Notes: a model not told the origin generated them from the sequence alone. Counted from the first letter of the stretch, positions 8,010 through 15,819 are shown. The stretch: DNA of 64,000 nt from JAKFWI01 sp031399165 (GCA_031399165.1 JANNOO010000046.1:1-64000), one strand, 5' to 3'. Translations and numbers: made by a program.

Positions 8010-8762
8010 ATGAGCGTAGAAGAAACTCAATTTCTTGCGCGCGATAACCTGCCGCGCATCGCTTTTCGACGCAGCCTAGGGCGCGGCCCTGCTATCATTT
8101 GGTGCGGCGGCTTCCGGTCTGACATGGCCGGCGAGAAGGCCAGCGCACTGCATTCCTGGGCGGCGGCCGAAAAGCGCGGCTTTGCGCGATTCGATTATTC
8201 CGGCCACGGGGAAAGCGATGGCGCTTTCTCGGATGGCACGATTTCGTGCTGGCTGGATGACGCGCTAGCGGTGATGGATGAAATCGGCGGCGATATTGTT
8301 CTGGTCGGTTCGTCGATGGGCGGCTGGATTGCATTGCTGGCCGCTTTGCGGCGGCCGGTGAAAGCGCTGCTTCTGCTGGCGCCGGCGCCAGATTTCACCG
8401 AGCGGCTTATGTGGCCCGCATTTTCGGAGGAGTCACGGCTCAAACTGATGAGCGAAGGACGTGTCGCGATTCCGTCGCAATATGCGCCGGATGATCCCAC
8501 GATCGTTACGCGCGCCCTGATCGAGGATGGGCGCAGACATCTTCTGCTGGACGGCCCGATTTCGTTTGCCGGGCCGGTGCGTATCATCCATGGCCAGGCT
8601 GATCCTGACGTGCCGTGGCGCCAAAGCCTGGTGCTGGCCGAACGGCTGGCGACGGACGACGTGCTGATCCATTTCCGCAAGGATGGCGATCACCGGCTGT
8701 CGCGGCCCCATGACATAGCGTTCATGGTGCGCACGCTGGCGGAGCTGGTCGGCGGCCTGTAG
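8010..8762 (+). CDS. Alpha/beta hydrolase (serine esterase/thioesterase type)
   Basis: 250 aa, a single alpha/beta-hydrolase domain. The oxyanion-side IIWCGGFRSDMAG, the DYSGHGESDG loop and the nucleophile elbow GSSMGG (Ser102) are clear; acid and base are probably the Asp in HGQADPDVPW and the His in DGDHRLS. The pattern resembles ABHD10-type acyl-protein thioesterases/carboxylesterases. No signal peptide, so cytoplasmic. It is divergent from the glycosyltransferase genes and followed by a TPR gene. The natural substrate cannot be inferred. Confidence 0.9.
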   Translation: MSVEETQFLARDNLPRIAFRRSLGRGPAIIWCGGFRSDMAGEKASALHSWAAAEKRGFARFDYSGHGESDGAFSDGTISCWLDDALAVMDEIGGDIVLVGSSMGGWIALLAALRRPVKALLLLAPAPDFTERLMWPAFSEESRLKLMSEGRVAIPSQYAPDDPTIVTRALIEDGRRHLLLDGPISFAGPVRIIHGQADPDVPWRQSLVLAERLATDDVLIHFRKDGDHRLSRPHDIAFMVRTLAELVGGL

Positions 8763-8790
8763 TTTCGGCGCGGGGATCGGAGTTTCACGC

Positions 8791-9435
8791 ATGATCGGCG
8801 CACTTCTGGCTATCCATATGCTCGCCGCCGGCGCCCCAACTGCGGGCATGAAGGCCGATCAGGCCAAGCTTGAAGCGTGTATCGCCAAAGCCGATAGCAA
8901 ACCGGAGGAAGCCTACGAGGACGCGCTGGCCTGGGCCAACGAAACCCATGTCCGCGAAGCGCGGCTATGCCAGGCGCAGGCGCTGATCGCGCTGAAGCAG
9001 ATCGATGCGGGCGCGCGCTTGCTGGAAGCGCTGGCGATCTCGGCTGACGGCGGTTCGGACCAGTCCCGCGCGGTGGTGTTCTCGCAGGCGGGCAATGCGC
9101 GGCTGCTGAATTATCAAAGCGCCGAGGCGATCGATGATTTCACCAAGGCGCTGCAATACGCCCCCGGCGCGCCTGACCTGCTGATAGACCGCGCCCGCGC
9201 CTATGCGATGGCGGAAGACTGGCGCAAGGCGGAAGAAGATTTGTCTTTGGCCTTGGACAAGCGCCCGAACGACAGCCTGATCCTGCGCTTGCGCGCGGCG
9301 GCGCGGCTGAGGCTCAATGTGCTCGATCTAGCGGAGAAGGACGCCAACGAGGCCGTCGCAGCCAACCCAAAGGACATCGACGCGCTGCTCGTGCGCGGGC
9401 AGGTGCGCGAAGCGAAGGCCGGGAAGGCGCCCTAG
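8791..9435 (+). CDS. TPR-repeat protein, probably exported
   Basis: 214 aa. A short hydrophobic N-terminus (MIGALLAIHMLAAGAPTAG) could be a signal peptide. Tetratricopeptide repeats fill the rest: the pattern ARLLNYQSAEAIDDFTKALQ-APGAPDLLIDRARAY and EDWRKAEEDLSLALDKRPND repeats at ~34 residues. Likely a scaffold for periplasmic protein contacts. It lies 28 bases after the hydrolase gene in the same direction, probably one transcript, and ends at a strong hairpin shared with rpsU. Confidence 0.8.
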   Translation: MIGALLAIHMLAAGAPTAGMKADQAKLEACIAKADSKPEEAYEDALAWANETHVREARLCQAQALIALKQIDAGARLLEALAISADGGSDQSRAVVFSQAGNARLLNYQSAEAIDDFTKALQYAPGAPDLLIDRARAYAMAEDWRKAEEDLSLALDKRPNDSLILRLRAAARLRLNVLDLAEKDANEAVAANPKDIDALLVRGQVREAKAGKAP

Positions 9436-9447
9436 TCACAAACACGA

Positions 9448-9470
9448 AAGCCCCGGACGAACCGGGGCTT
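9448..9470. terminator. Bidirectional hairpin between the TPR gene and rpsU
   Basis: AAGCCCCGG, loop ACGAA, CCGGGGCTT: a perfect 9-bp stem between two convergent genes. No long U-run follows on the plus strand, so efficiency is uncertain, but position and strength fit a shared terminator. Confidence 0.75.
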
Positions 9471-9499
9471 GGGCGCAGACTTCGCGATGAGAGTCTGTT

Positions 9500-9721
9500 C
9501 TAGACCTTCTTCGGCAGAAGACCTTCGCGCTGGGCGCGCTTGCGGGCCAGCTTGCGGGCGCGGCGCACGGCTTCGGCGCCTTCGCGGGCGCGCTTTTCCG
9601 AGGGCTTTTCGTAATGGTTGCGCCGTTTCATTTCGCGGAAGGTGCCTTCCCGCTGCATCTTCTTTTTGAGCGCTTTCAATGCCTGGTCGACATTGTTGTC
9701 GCGTACGAAAATCTGAACGAT
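9500..9721 (-). CDS. rpsU: Small ribosomal subunit protein bS21, start codon uncertain
   Basis: S21 family: VQIFVRDNNVDQALKALKKK followed by YEKPSEKRAREGAEAVRRARKLARKR, a very basic helical protein of the 30S subunit near the mRNA exit side. The start is odd. The only in-frame ATG (9751) precedes a strong AGGAGG (9734-9729), which would then be inside the gene. The residue expected to be Met just before VQIF is an ATC codon (9721-9719), 7 bases after AGGAGG; GTC is the codon before it. Either S21 starts at ATC, or the annotated 83-aa form from 9751 is made. It is divergent from a COQ9-family gene, a conserved pairing. Confidence 0.93.
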   Translation of the reverse strand: MVQIFVRDNNVDQALKALKKKMQREGTFREMKRRNHYEKPSEKRAREGAEAVRRARKLARKRAQREGLLPKKV

Positions 9722-9728
9722 GACACGT

Positions 9729-9734
9729 CCTCCT
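9729..9734 (-). promoter_or_regulatory. Ribosome binding site of rpsU, downstream of its only ATG
   Basis: AGGAGG on the minus strand. It is 7 bases before the ATC codon that aligns with the normal S21 initiator and 17 bases downstream of the in-frame ATG at 9751. Confidence 0.7.
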
Positions 9735-9868
9735 GAAGGGCCTTCCGGCAATAGCTAAACGAGCCGTTCCGCCGGAGGCCGAACCGCTTGGCCGTGGCTT
9801 TACCCGAAGGGCGTCCGCCGTGTCTAGCGCGCCCAGGCGCCTTTTAGGGCCGATTAGGTCGGCTTTTC

Positions 9869-10600
9869 ATGGCGGATATAGCATTGGCGGAGCGGGTGAC
9901 GGGGTTTAGACTGGGTCACATGCGCGCGAAAAACTCCAGCCCCATACCGGCCTTGGCTCTGCGTGACCGTCTGCTCGATGCGATGCTTGAGGTCGCCCCC
10001 AGCGCCGGGTGGAATGCCAGTGGCGTAGCCGAGGCGGCCCGGCGCGCCGGATTGACCCTCGGCGAAACACAGATCGCCGCGCCGCGGGGGGCGATCGAAC
10101 TGATCGAGGCCTTCGCCGGTCGGTTCGACAAGCTCATGGTCACGGAGCTGGCCGGGCACGATCTCAAAGCCATGAAGGTGCGCGAAAAGGTGGCGCTTGC
10201 CGTCCGCACGCGGATCGAATTGCTGGCGCCGCACAAGGAAGCCGCGCGGCGCAGCCTCGCGCGCGTGACGCTCGATCGCAATCCGCTGCTGGCCGGGCAA
10301 ATGGCCTGGCGCACGGCCGACGCGATCTGGCGCGCGCTGGGCGATCAATCGACCGACGGGAACTTCTATTCCAAGCGCGCGCTGCTCTCCGGCATCTACG
10401 CCGGTACGCTGGCGCTCTGGCTCAGCGATCTGCAAGCGCGCCGCGCCTGGGATTTTCTCGACGCGCGGATCGACAACGTGATGCAGTTCGAAAAATTCAA
10501 GGCGACGAAACTCGCGCCGCTGGGATTTTTTGGCATCGCGGCGGTGGGCGAGTTGGCGAAGTGGCGCTATCGCGAGGATGTGCCGGTGAAGCCCGGTTAG
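9869..10600 (+). CDS. COQ9-family protein (rpsU-divergently transcribed)
   Basis: 243 aa from 9869; an internal ATG at 9920 would remove 17 residues that are not family-like and may be the true start. The body matches the COQ9 family: LRDRLLDAMLEVAPSAGWNASGVAEAARRAG (shown in pieces: LRDRLLDAML, GWNASGVAEAARRAG), a TetR-like helical fold, then LLSGIYAGTLALWLSD and a C-terminal FDxRI-like DFLDARIDNVMQFEKFK. In mitochondria COQ9 presents lipid intermediates to COQ7 in ubiquinone synthesis; a similar role is likely here. The bacterial family is in fact named for its position divergent from rpsU, which is what is seen here. Confidence 0.92.
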   Translation: MADIALAERVTGFRLGHMRAKNSSPIPALALRDRLLDAMLEVAPSAGWNASGVAEAARRAGLTLGETQIAAPRGAIELIEAFAGRFDKLMVTELAGHDLKAMKVREKVALAVRTRIELLAPHKEAARRSLARVTLDRNPLLAGQMAWRTADAIWRALGDQSTDGNFYSKRALLSGIYAGTLALWLSDLQARRAWDFLDARIDNVMQFEKFKATKLAPLGFFGIAAVGELAKWRYREDVPVKPG

Positions 10601-10826
10601 GTTGCAACTTCATTTTCGCGAATGGATCATTCTTATAGGCCGGGAAGTCGTCAGCGCGAGCGCCGGTCCTATTTGAGACACATTAAGGTTGCATTGCTTT
10701 ACCGTAAGGTTTTCGCTGACGATTCCGCCTCGCGCTGAGCGCGCCTCGCACGAATACCCTCCTGCATCTCTGACAAGGCTGTGGCAGCGCACGCGCGTCC
10801 ACCGATGAAAACATTAGGAGAAATCT

Positions 10827-11036
10827 GTGACCACCGGAACAGTGAGATGGTTCAACCCGAATAAGGGCTTTGGCTTCATCGAGCCCGACAACGGCGGAAA
10901 GGATGTGTTCGTACACATCAAGGCGGTGGAAACCGCTGGCTTGAGCACCCTCCTCGAAGGGCAGAAAGTCTCGTTCGACGAAACACATAGCGGAAGCACG
11001 GGAAAGTTGGCGGCAGCCAATTTGCGCGCGCCATAA
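10827..11036 (+). CDS. Cold-shock domain protein, GTG start
   Basis: 69 aa OB-fold nucleic-acid chaperone. RNP1 is KGFGFIEPD and RNP2 DVFVHI; the leading TGTVRWFNPN is typical of CspA. It melts RNA structure during cold or growth transitions. It starts with GTG after AGGAGAA with a 4-base spacer. The ~226 bases upstream hold no gene and give room for a long structured 5' UTR, as is usual for csp genes. No partner gene in the same direction. Confidence 0.95.
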   Translation: MTTGTVRWFNPNKGFGFIEPDNGGKDVFVHIKAVETAGLSTLLEGQKVSFDETHSGSTGKLAAANLRAP

Positions 11037-11220
11037 GCTAAATAAGTGTGATCCGGCAACCGTTAACTCTGCATGTGTGGGGGTTGGCTAACGCGCGCGG
11101 AGGCTTGCATGTGTTGCCGGACCACAACTGAAACTGGCGCCGTGAAGCCACGGTTCCCTTTATGCTGTGAGCGGAAAACGAACCGTAGCGCGCCCCGGGA
11201 CGAAGGCAGTTCTCGCGTCA
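11037..11220. other. Intergenic region with inverted repeat, no gene seen
   Basis: Between the convergent cold-shock gene and purK. TCCGGCAAC at 11052-11060 is matched by GTTGCCGGA at 11113-11121, and TGCATGTGT occurs twice in between. The ~70-base element could fold as a terminator or small RNA, but nothing recognised. Confidence 0.4.
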
Positions 11221-12297
11221 TCAGTTCCGCGGCGTGAGACGGGTCACGTGGCCCATCTTGCGCCCCGCGCGGGCTTCGCCCTTGCCGTAGAGATGCAGGT
11301 GCGCTTTCGGATCGGATGCGTAATGCGCCCATAGACCTACGTCATCGCCGATCAGGTTGTGCATTTCGGCGTCGGCAAAGCGCGTCGTGGGACCGAGCGG
11401 CCAACCGGCGATTGCGCGAATGTGTTGTTCGAACTGAGAGGTGAGGCAGGCGTCTTCGGTCCAATGACCGGAATTATGGACGCGAGGCGCGAATTCGTTC
11501 GCCAGCAGCGCGCCGTCAGGCAGAAGGAAAAATTCCACCGCCAGCACGCCGACATGATCGAGCGCGTCCATCAATGTGCGCGTGGCCGCAACCGCACTTT
11601 CAGTAACAGGCGCATTGACCCGCGCAGGCGCGCGGGTGAGCGAGAGAATGCCGCCATTGTGCTCGTTCTCGCACACGTCGAACGCGGCGAACGCGCGGTC
11701 CTGGCCGCGCGCGGCGATCACTGAAATCTCGCGCTCGAACTTCACCATGCCTTCGAGAATGGCCGGTGCGGCGGCGATTGCAGCGTAGGCGTTGTCCGCG
11801 TCGCCCGCGGAAGCGATGCGCGCCTGGCCTTTGCCGTCATAGCCGAGGCGGCGGGTTTTTAGGATCGACGGTGCGCCGATGCGCTTCAGCGCATCGTCGA
11901 GATCGCCGCGGGAATCGACGCGCGCGAACGGCGCGGTCGCAACGCCGATGCTGGCGAAGAATGCCTTTTCGACGACACGATCCTGCGCGACGGCGAGCGA
12001 TTTGGCGCCGGGGGAAACCGGCGCGCCGCTGGCTTCCAGTACCGCGGCCGTCGCCGCAGGCACGTTTTCGAACTCGTACGTGATCGCGTGAACACTTTTT
12101 GCGAAAGCGGCGAGCGCGCGTTCGTCTTCAAACGCCGCTACGGTCTGGCGCGCAGAAACGCGCGCGGCGCAGCTATCGGCTTCCGGCGTGTAGATGTGGC
12201 AATCGAAACCGAGCCTTGCCGCCGCCATCGCCAGCATACGACCAAGCTGTCCGCCGCCGAGAATGCCGATCGTGCTTCCCGGCGCGAGCGGCGTCAT
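11221..12297 (-). CDS. purK: N5-carboxyaminoimidazole ribonucleotide synthase
   Basis: ATP-grasp enzyme of purine synthesis: converts AIR, ATP and bicarbonate to N5-CAIR. 358 aa. Start region IGILGGGQLGRMLAMAAARLG is the PurK nucleotide fold; SILKTRRLGYDGKGQ is the ATP-grasp loop; FEREISVIAARG, VLAVEFF and NEFAPRVHNSGHWT close the active site. Its ATG overlaps the purE stop (ATGA), so PurE and PurK are coupled and together make CAIR. The longer open frame upstream is a purE shadow. Confidence 0.97.
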   Translation of the reverse strand: MTPLAPGSTIGILGGGQLGRMLAMAAARLGFDCHIYTPEADSCAARVSARQTVAAFEDERALAAFAKSVHAITYEFENVPAATAAVLEASGAPVSPGAKSLAVAQDRVVEKAFFASIGVATAPFARVDSRGDLDDALKRIGAPSILKTRRLGYDGKGQARIASAGDADNAYAAIAAAPAILEGMVKFEREISVIAARGQDRAFAAFDVCENEHNGGILSLTRAPARVNAPVTESAVAATRTLMDALDHVGVLAVEFFLLPDGALLANEFAPRVHNSGHWTEDACLTSQFEQHIRAIAGWPLGPTTRFADAEMHNLIGDDVGLWAHYASDPKAHLHLYGKGEARAGRKMGHVTRLTPRN

Positions 12298-12785
12298 TTT
12301 ACGCGCGGATCCTCGCCGACATCGGCGGTTTGCTTGGCGCGGTAATCGTCGAGCTTTATGGCAAGGGCGGGATCGCTCAGCGCGAGTATCGACGCAGCAA
12401 GAATACCGGCGTTGGCCGCGCCCGCTTCGCCGATCGCCAGCGTGCCGACCGGCACACCCTTGGGCATTTGGACGATCGAGAGCAGCGAATCCAGACCTTT
12501 GAGGCTGGCGCTTTTCACCGGCACGCCGAGCACCGGGAGGCTGGTCATTGCAGCGATCATGCCGGGCAGGTGCGCCGCGCCGCCAGCGCCAGCAATGATC
12601 ACCTTGAGCCCACGCTCGCGCGCGGTCTTGGCGTATTCGCTCATGCGGTCGGGCGTGCGGTGCGCGGAGGTGATCTTGGCTTCGTAGGGCACGCCGAGCG
12701 TTTCGAGCATTTTGGCGGCGGCGCTCATCGTCTCCCAATCTGATTGGGAGCCCATGACGATGCCAACAAGTGGTAAAACTGACAC
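12294..12785 (-). CDS. purE: N5-carboxyaminoimidazole ribonucleotide mutase
   Basis: Class I PurE, moves the carboxyl group of N5-CAIR to C4 to give CAIR. About 163 aa from a GTG at 12785; the family start is VGIVMGSQSDWETM. Catalytic-region motifs are SAHRTPDRM and GAGGAAHLPGM, then PVLGVPVKS. The frame is open further upstream but the conserved N-terminus begins at PLVGIVMGSQ. It is the first gene of the purEK pair and divergent from a diguanylate cyclase gene. Confidence 0.95.
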   Translation of the reverse strand: MSVLPLVGIVMGSQSDWETMSAAAKMLETLGVPYEAKITSAHRTPDRMSEYAKTARERGLKVIIAGAGGAAHLPGMIAAMTSLPVLGVPVKSASLKGLDSLLSIVQMPKGVPVGTLAIGEAGAANAGILAASILALSDPALAIKLDDYRAKQTADVGEDPRVK

Positions 12786-12904
12786 GGGTGAAGCCGCCCC
12801 GGCTCTAAAAAGACGCGCATAAGGCGCCGCGCCGGTTCTGTCCAGCGACGGGGTTAATGGGGTGTTAACGAAAACAAACGAGCCTGACGCCGGAAGGATT
12901 GGCC

Positions 12905-13531
12905 ATGGGCGCGCGCGCCAAAATCGTTGCGATGCAGCCAAACCGCTACGGCGTTCCGGCCAAGGAAATGACGCCGCGCGTGCGGCTGGCGCTGGCCGCG
13001 CTGGAGCAGCAGATCCAGGCGCTGCAGGCGCGTGTCGAAGAGCTTTCCGATCTGGCCGACCGCGATCCGCTGATCCCGGTGCTGAACCGGCGGGCGTTTC
13101 TCGACGCATTGCAGCGCACGGCGGCGTTCGTGCAGCGTTATGGCGGCGATGCGGCGGTGATCTATATCGATCTCGATGCGTTCAAATCGATCAATGACAA
13201 TTTCGGCCATTCGACCGGCGACGCTGTGTTGCGTCATGTAGGGCGCGTGCTGCTGGACAGCGTGCGTGAAACAGATTTTGTCGGCCGCATCGGCGGCGAT
13301 GAATTCGCGGTGATCCTGGCGCAGAGCAATCTGGAAGACGCCAAGCGCAAGGCGTTGAGCCTGCAAGCTGCGATCGCGGCGGCGCCGTGCGTTCACGAAG
13401 GCTTGGAGCACATAGTCGGCGCCTCGTTCGGCGTGCATCCAATCGCGCAAAGCGAAGACGCGGAAGCTGCACTCGCGCGCGCGGATGAGGCGATGTACGC
13501 GAACAAGAAGCGCGAGCGGGTGAAGGCTTAG
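12905..13531 (+). CDS. Minimal GGDEF diguanylate cyclase
   Basis: 208 aa from the ATG at 12905 (GGAAGGA upstream). A coiled-coil (residues ~25-50, LEQQIQALQARVEEL) leads into one GGDEF domain. The active motif GGDEF is at 130-134 and the inhibitory I-site RxxD is RETD at 121-124, five residues before it, as in product-inhibited cyclases. DLDAFKSINDNFGH is the metal/substrate loop. It should make cyclic di-GMP; no sensor or membrane domain is present, so control may come from dimerisation through the coiled coil or from expression. Confidence 0.93.
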   Translation: MGARAKIVAMQPNRYGVPAKEMTPRVRLALAALEQQIQALQARVEELSDLADRDPLIPVLNRRAFLDALQRTAAFVQRYGGDAAVIYIDLDAFKSINDNFGHSTGDAVLRHVGRVLLDSVRETDFVGRIGGDEFAVILAQSNLEDAKRKALSLQAAIAAAPCVHEGLEHIVGASFGVHPIAQSEDAEAALARADEAMYANKKRERVKA

Positions 13532-13582
13532 CGCTCCGGCAGTAACTTCCACATTTTCAGCGTGCGTTGTAAGCTGAGGCTC

Positions 13583-14014
13583 ATGTCGCTGCTCGGCTTC
13601 TTCATTCTCGTCGTTTTTTCCGCCGTCGTAGGCAGCCTGTCGCGAAAAGCTCCTAAGGTTAAAACAAGTTGGCGCGTTCAAGTTTGCATTGGAGCGCTAC
13701 TCCTTTGCCTCGTAGCGAGTAGCTTGGTTGCGCTCGTCGTGTCCGACTTCTTCGGCGTGAGGGTCGAAGACCCGCGAGCATTTTACGGTTTCGTTTGGGT
13801 GGGGATTAGCGCGTCGCTACCAATCTCGCTGCTGGTGGCGCGCGCGTTTGGAGGAAACACGTATGCGGAATATTGGGAGTACCTCACGGCGCGCCCAAAA
13901 ATGACAAGGCGGCGCTTTGTTATTTTTTGGAGCGCCATGTGCATTTTGCTATTCGCATTTGGTATGGCGGTGCTGCTCTTGGGCGTCCCGTGGGCGAAAG
14001 CGACCAGCGTCTAA
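13583..14014 (+). CDS. Small multi-pass membrane protein, function unknown
   Basis: About 143 aa from the ATG at 13583 (the open frame begins at a GTG 21 bases earlier). Four hydrophobic segments: LLGFFILVVFSAVVGSL, VCIGALLLCLVASSLVALVV, YGFVWVGISASLPISLLVA and FVIFWSAMCILLFAFGMAVLL. Slightly lower GC than neighbours. No family recognised. Its end overlaps the 3' end of the convergent DUF465 gene by four bases. Confidence 0.65.
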   Translation: MSLLGFFILVVFSAVVGSLSRKAPKVKTSWRVQVCIGALLLCLVASSLVALVVSDFFGVRVEDPRAFYGFVWVGISASLPISLLVARAFGGNTYAEYWEYLTARPKMTRRRFVIFWSAMCILLFAFGMAVLLLGVPWAKATSV

Positions 14015-14235
14015 GCGATAATATCCGGCGTGAGCTGGTTTTCGATCCAGCGCATTTCGTCTTTCAGCGCGAGCTTGCGCTTTTTCAGGCGGGCGAGTTG
14101 GAGGTGATCGACCACGGCGCCGTCCATGCCGGCGATGGTTTCATCGAGCGCGCGGTGCTCTTCGCGCATTTCCAGGTAGCGCGCTTTGAGGGCGCGTTGC
14201 TCTTCGGTTTGGCCGAACTCTTCGCCAGAATCCAC
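14011..14235 (-). CDS. DUF465 (YdcH-like) protein
   Basis: 74 aa. Helical hairpin with the family pattern HRALDETIAGM followed by DHLQLARLKKRKLALKDEM. DUF465 proteins are small, basic, of unknown function and very common in alphaproteobacteria. A second, 56-aa member lies at 14977-15147 on the other side of ubiX. It overlaps the convergent membrane-protein gene by four bases. Confidence 0.88.
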   Translation of the reverse strand: MDSGEEFGQTEEQRALKARYLEMREEHRALDETIAGMDGAVVDHLQLARLKKRKLALKDEMRWIENQLTPDIIA

Positions 14236-14295
14236 GGCCGCTTACCCCTTGCCGAAGGCCGAGCTAAGCCACACCCCTTGAGGAGTGTAAAGGGA

Positions 14296-14871
14296 TCAGG
14301 ATTGCGGCCCCCGCCAGCGCCGGGTGCGGCCCCAATCGAGGCCGAACTGATCGAGCGCGCGGCCGACGGTCTGGTCGATCACCTCATCCAGCGTGGTGGG
14401 TCTGGTGTAGAAGGCCGGCAGCGGCGGGGCGATGATCGCGCCCATCTCGGCCAATTGCGCCATGGTCCGCAAATGACCCAGATGCAGCGGCGTCTCGCGC
14501 ACCATCAGCACGAGCGGGCGGCGCTCCTTCAGCGTCACGTCCGCGGCGCGGGTGAGCAGCGATGTGGTAACGCCTGTGGCGATCTCGCTCATCGTGCGCA
14601 CGGAGCATGGCGCGACGAGCATGCCCATCGTCTTGAACGAGCCGGAAGCGATCGGCGCAGCCAGATCGCCGGTATTGTGGCGAACGGCGCCAAGGGCGGC
14701 GATGTCGGGCGCGTCGCGATCCAATTCGAGCTTTATGGTTAAGGCCGCCGTCTTCGAAATGACGACGTGGGCTTCAACACCCAGTTCGGCCAGCGCCTCA
14801 AGTGCGCGCACGCCATAAATCGCGCCCGAGGCGCCTGAAATGCCGACAATCAACCGGTGCGGCGCCGTCAT
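14296..14871 (-). CDS. ubiX: Flavin prenyltransferase UbiX
   Basis: Joins dimethylallyl phosphate to reduced FMN to make prenylated FMN, the cofactor of UbiD-type decarboxylases, in ubiquinone synthesis. 191 aa. N-terminal VGISGASGAIYGVRALEAL; MGMLVAPCSVRTMSEIATG for the FMN/substrate pocket; ERRPLVLMVRETPLHLGHLRTM is the conserved arginine/glutamate region; PPLPAFYTRP near the end. No ubiD in this window. It is divergent from the second DUF465 gene. Confidence 0.96.
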   Translation of the reverse strand: MTAPHRLIVGISGASGAIYGVRALEALAELGVEAHVVISKTAALTIKLELDRDAPDIAALGAVRHNTGDLAAPIASGSFKTMGMLVAPCSVRTMSEIATGVTTSLLTRAADVTLKERRPLVLMVRETPLHLGHLRTMAQLAEMGAIIAPPLPAFYTRPTTLDEVIDQTVGRALDQFGLDWGRTRRWRGPQS

Positions 14872-14891
14872 CCCGCGCTCCTTACCATTTA

Positions 14892-14915
14892 CTCACATAT
14901 GACATACTTTGTGAG
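14892..14915. promoter_or_regulatory. Possible operator in the ubiX/DUF465 divergent promoter
   Basis: CTCACA at 14892-14897 and TGTGAG at 14910-14915 form a spaced palindrome between two divergent genes, in a locally AT-rich stretch. It is placed as a repressor site would be, but no regulator can be named. Confidence 0.3.
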
Positions 14916-14976
14916 CGGACAGAGGCGCATTCCGGTGGTTCACTTTGTGCGTGGGTGAAAACCAACGGAGGCGCCG

Positions 14977-15147
14977 ATGGCGTTAGAGTCGCGTATTCGC
15001 GAACTGGATTCCCGCCACAGAGTTCTCGATCACACGATCCGATCGCAGACTTTGCATCCCTCAGTGGATGATCTTGAAATCAACATCCTGAAAAAGCAGA
15101 AGCTGAAAATAAAGGAAGAGCTGGCCGCCCTGCGATCGCGCGGCTAG
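14977..15147 (+). CDS. Second small DUF465 protein
   Basis: 56 aa from an ATG preceded by ACGGAGG. The protein begins MALESRIRELDSRHRVLDHT and continues with HPSVDDLEINILKKQKLKIK then EELAAL, the DUF465 helical-hairpin pattern (HRxLD, then a KKxKLxxKEE motif). It is a paralogue of the 14011-14235 protein. Function unknown. It stands in a divergent arrangement with ubiX. Confidence 0.85.
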   Translation: MALESRIRELDSRHRVLDHTIRSQTLHPSVDDLEINILKKQKLKIKEELAALRSRG

Positions 15148-15192
15148 CGGCCCGCCCAGCTTAGCCTTTGCGCCGGGCCGCAGCCCGGCGTT

Positions 15193-15819
15193 CTAAGCGT
15201 CATTTTCCTCGCGTTCATAGGCGGCGGGATCAACGGTCTCGCTCGCCGGGCGCAGGCTGGCTTCGCTCTTGCGCTGTTTGGCGTCAGCACGCGCTTTCGC
15301 CTCCGCGCCCTTCTGCACAACGCCGTCCAGCTCGATCTGCGTGCAAAGGCCCAGCGACACGGGATCCACCGGCTTTATCTGCGAGGCGTTCCAGTGCGTG
15401 CGGTTACGCACCTGATCGATCGTGGACTTGGTGGTGCCGATCAGCTTGACGATCTGGCTGTCGGCGATTTCCGGATGGTTGCGAATGAACCACTGTATCG
15501 CGTCCGGCCGGTCCTGGCGGCGCGCGATCGGCGTGTAGCGGGCGTTTTTCTTCTTCCGCTCCGGCAGGTCAATACGCTTCTGCTCGGCGGGCTTCATCCG
15601 GTAATCGGGATTGGCCTCAGCCTTGGCGATCTCTTCGCGTGTAAGGAAGCCGCCGGCGATCGGATCGACGCCGCGGATGCCTTTACCGACTTCCTCGTTA
15701 GCGATCGCCTCGACCTGGAGCGGGTGCAGTTCGCTGAATGCAGCGATCTGGTCGAAAGACAGGGACGTTTCCTCGATCAGCCACACGGCCGTGGCCTGGG
15801 GCATGAGAACATTAGCCAT
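15193..15819 (-). CDS. trcR: TrcR/DUF1013 cell-cycle transcriptional regulator
   Basis: 208 aa. The N-terminus MANVLMPQATAVWLIEETSL with LSFDQIAAFSELHPLQVEAI, then DPIAGGFLTREEI and RYTPIARRQDRPDAIQWFIR, is the DUF1013 pattern; a helix-turn-helix-like IADSQIVKLIGTTKSTIDQV follows. Members are alphaproteobacterial transcription factors named TrcR for a role in cell-cycle gene expression. C-terminal ~45 residues are charged and probably disordered. It starts with ATG after GGAGCCCCG. Confidence 0.9.
   Translation of the reverse strand: MANVLMPQATAVWLIEETSLSFDQIAAFSELHPLQVEAIANEEVGKGIRGVDPIAGGFLTREEIAKAEANPDYRMKPAEQKRIDLPERKKKNARYTPIARRQDRPDAIQWFIRNHPEIADSQIVKLIGTTKSTIDQVRNRTHWNASQIKPVDPVSLGLCTQIELDGVVQKGAEAKARADAKQRKSEASLRPASETVDPAAYEREENDA

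Noticed and set aside
12854..13681. 275-aa minus-strand ORF opposite the GGDEF gene
   Set aside because: The plus-strand frame carries GGDEF and the I-site; the minus frame has none.
13873..14742. 289-aa plus-strand ORF across DUF465 and ubiX
   Set aside because: Overlaps two recognised minus-strand genes and a membrane-protein gene; no domain.
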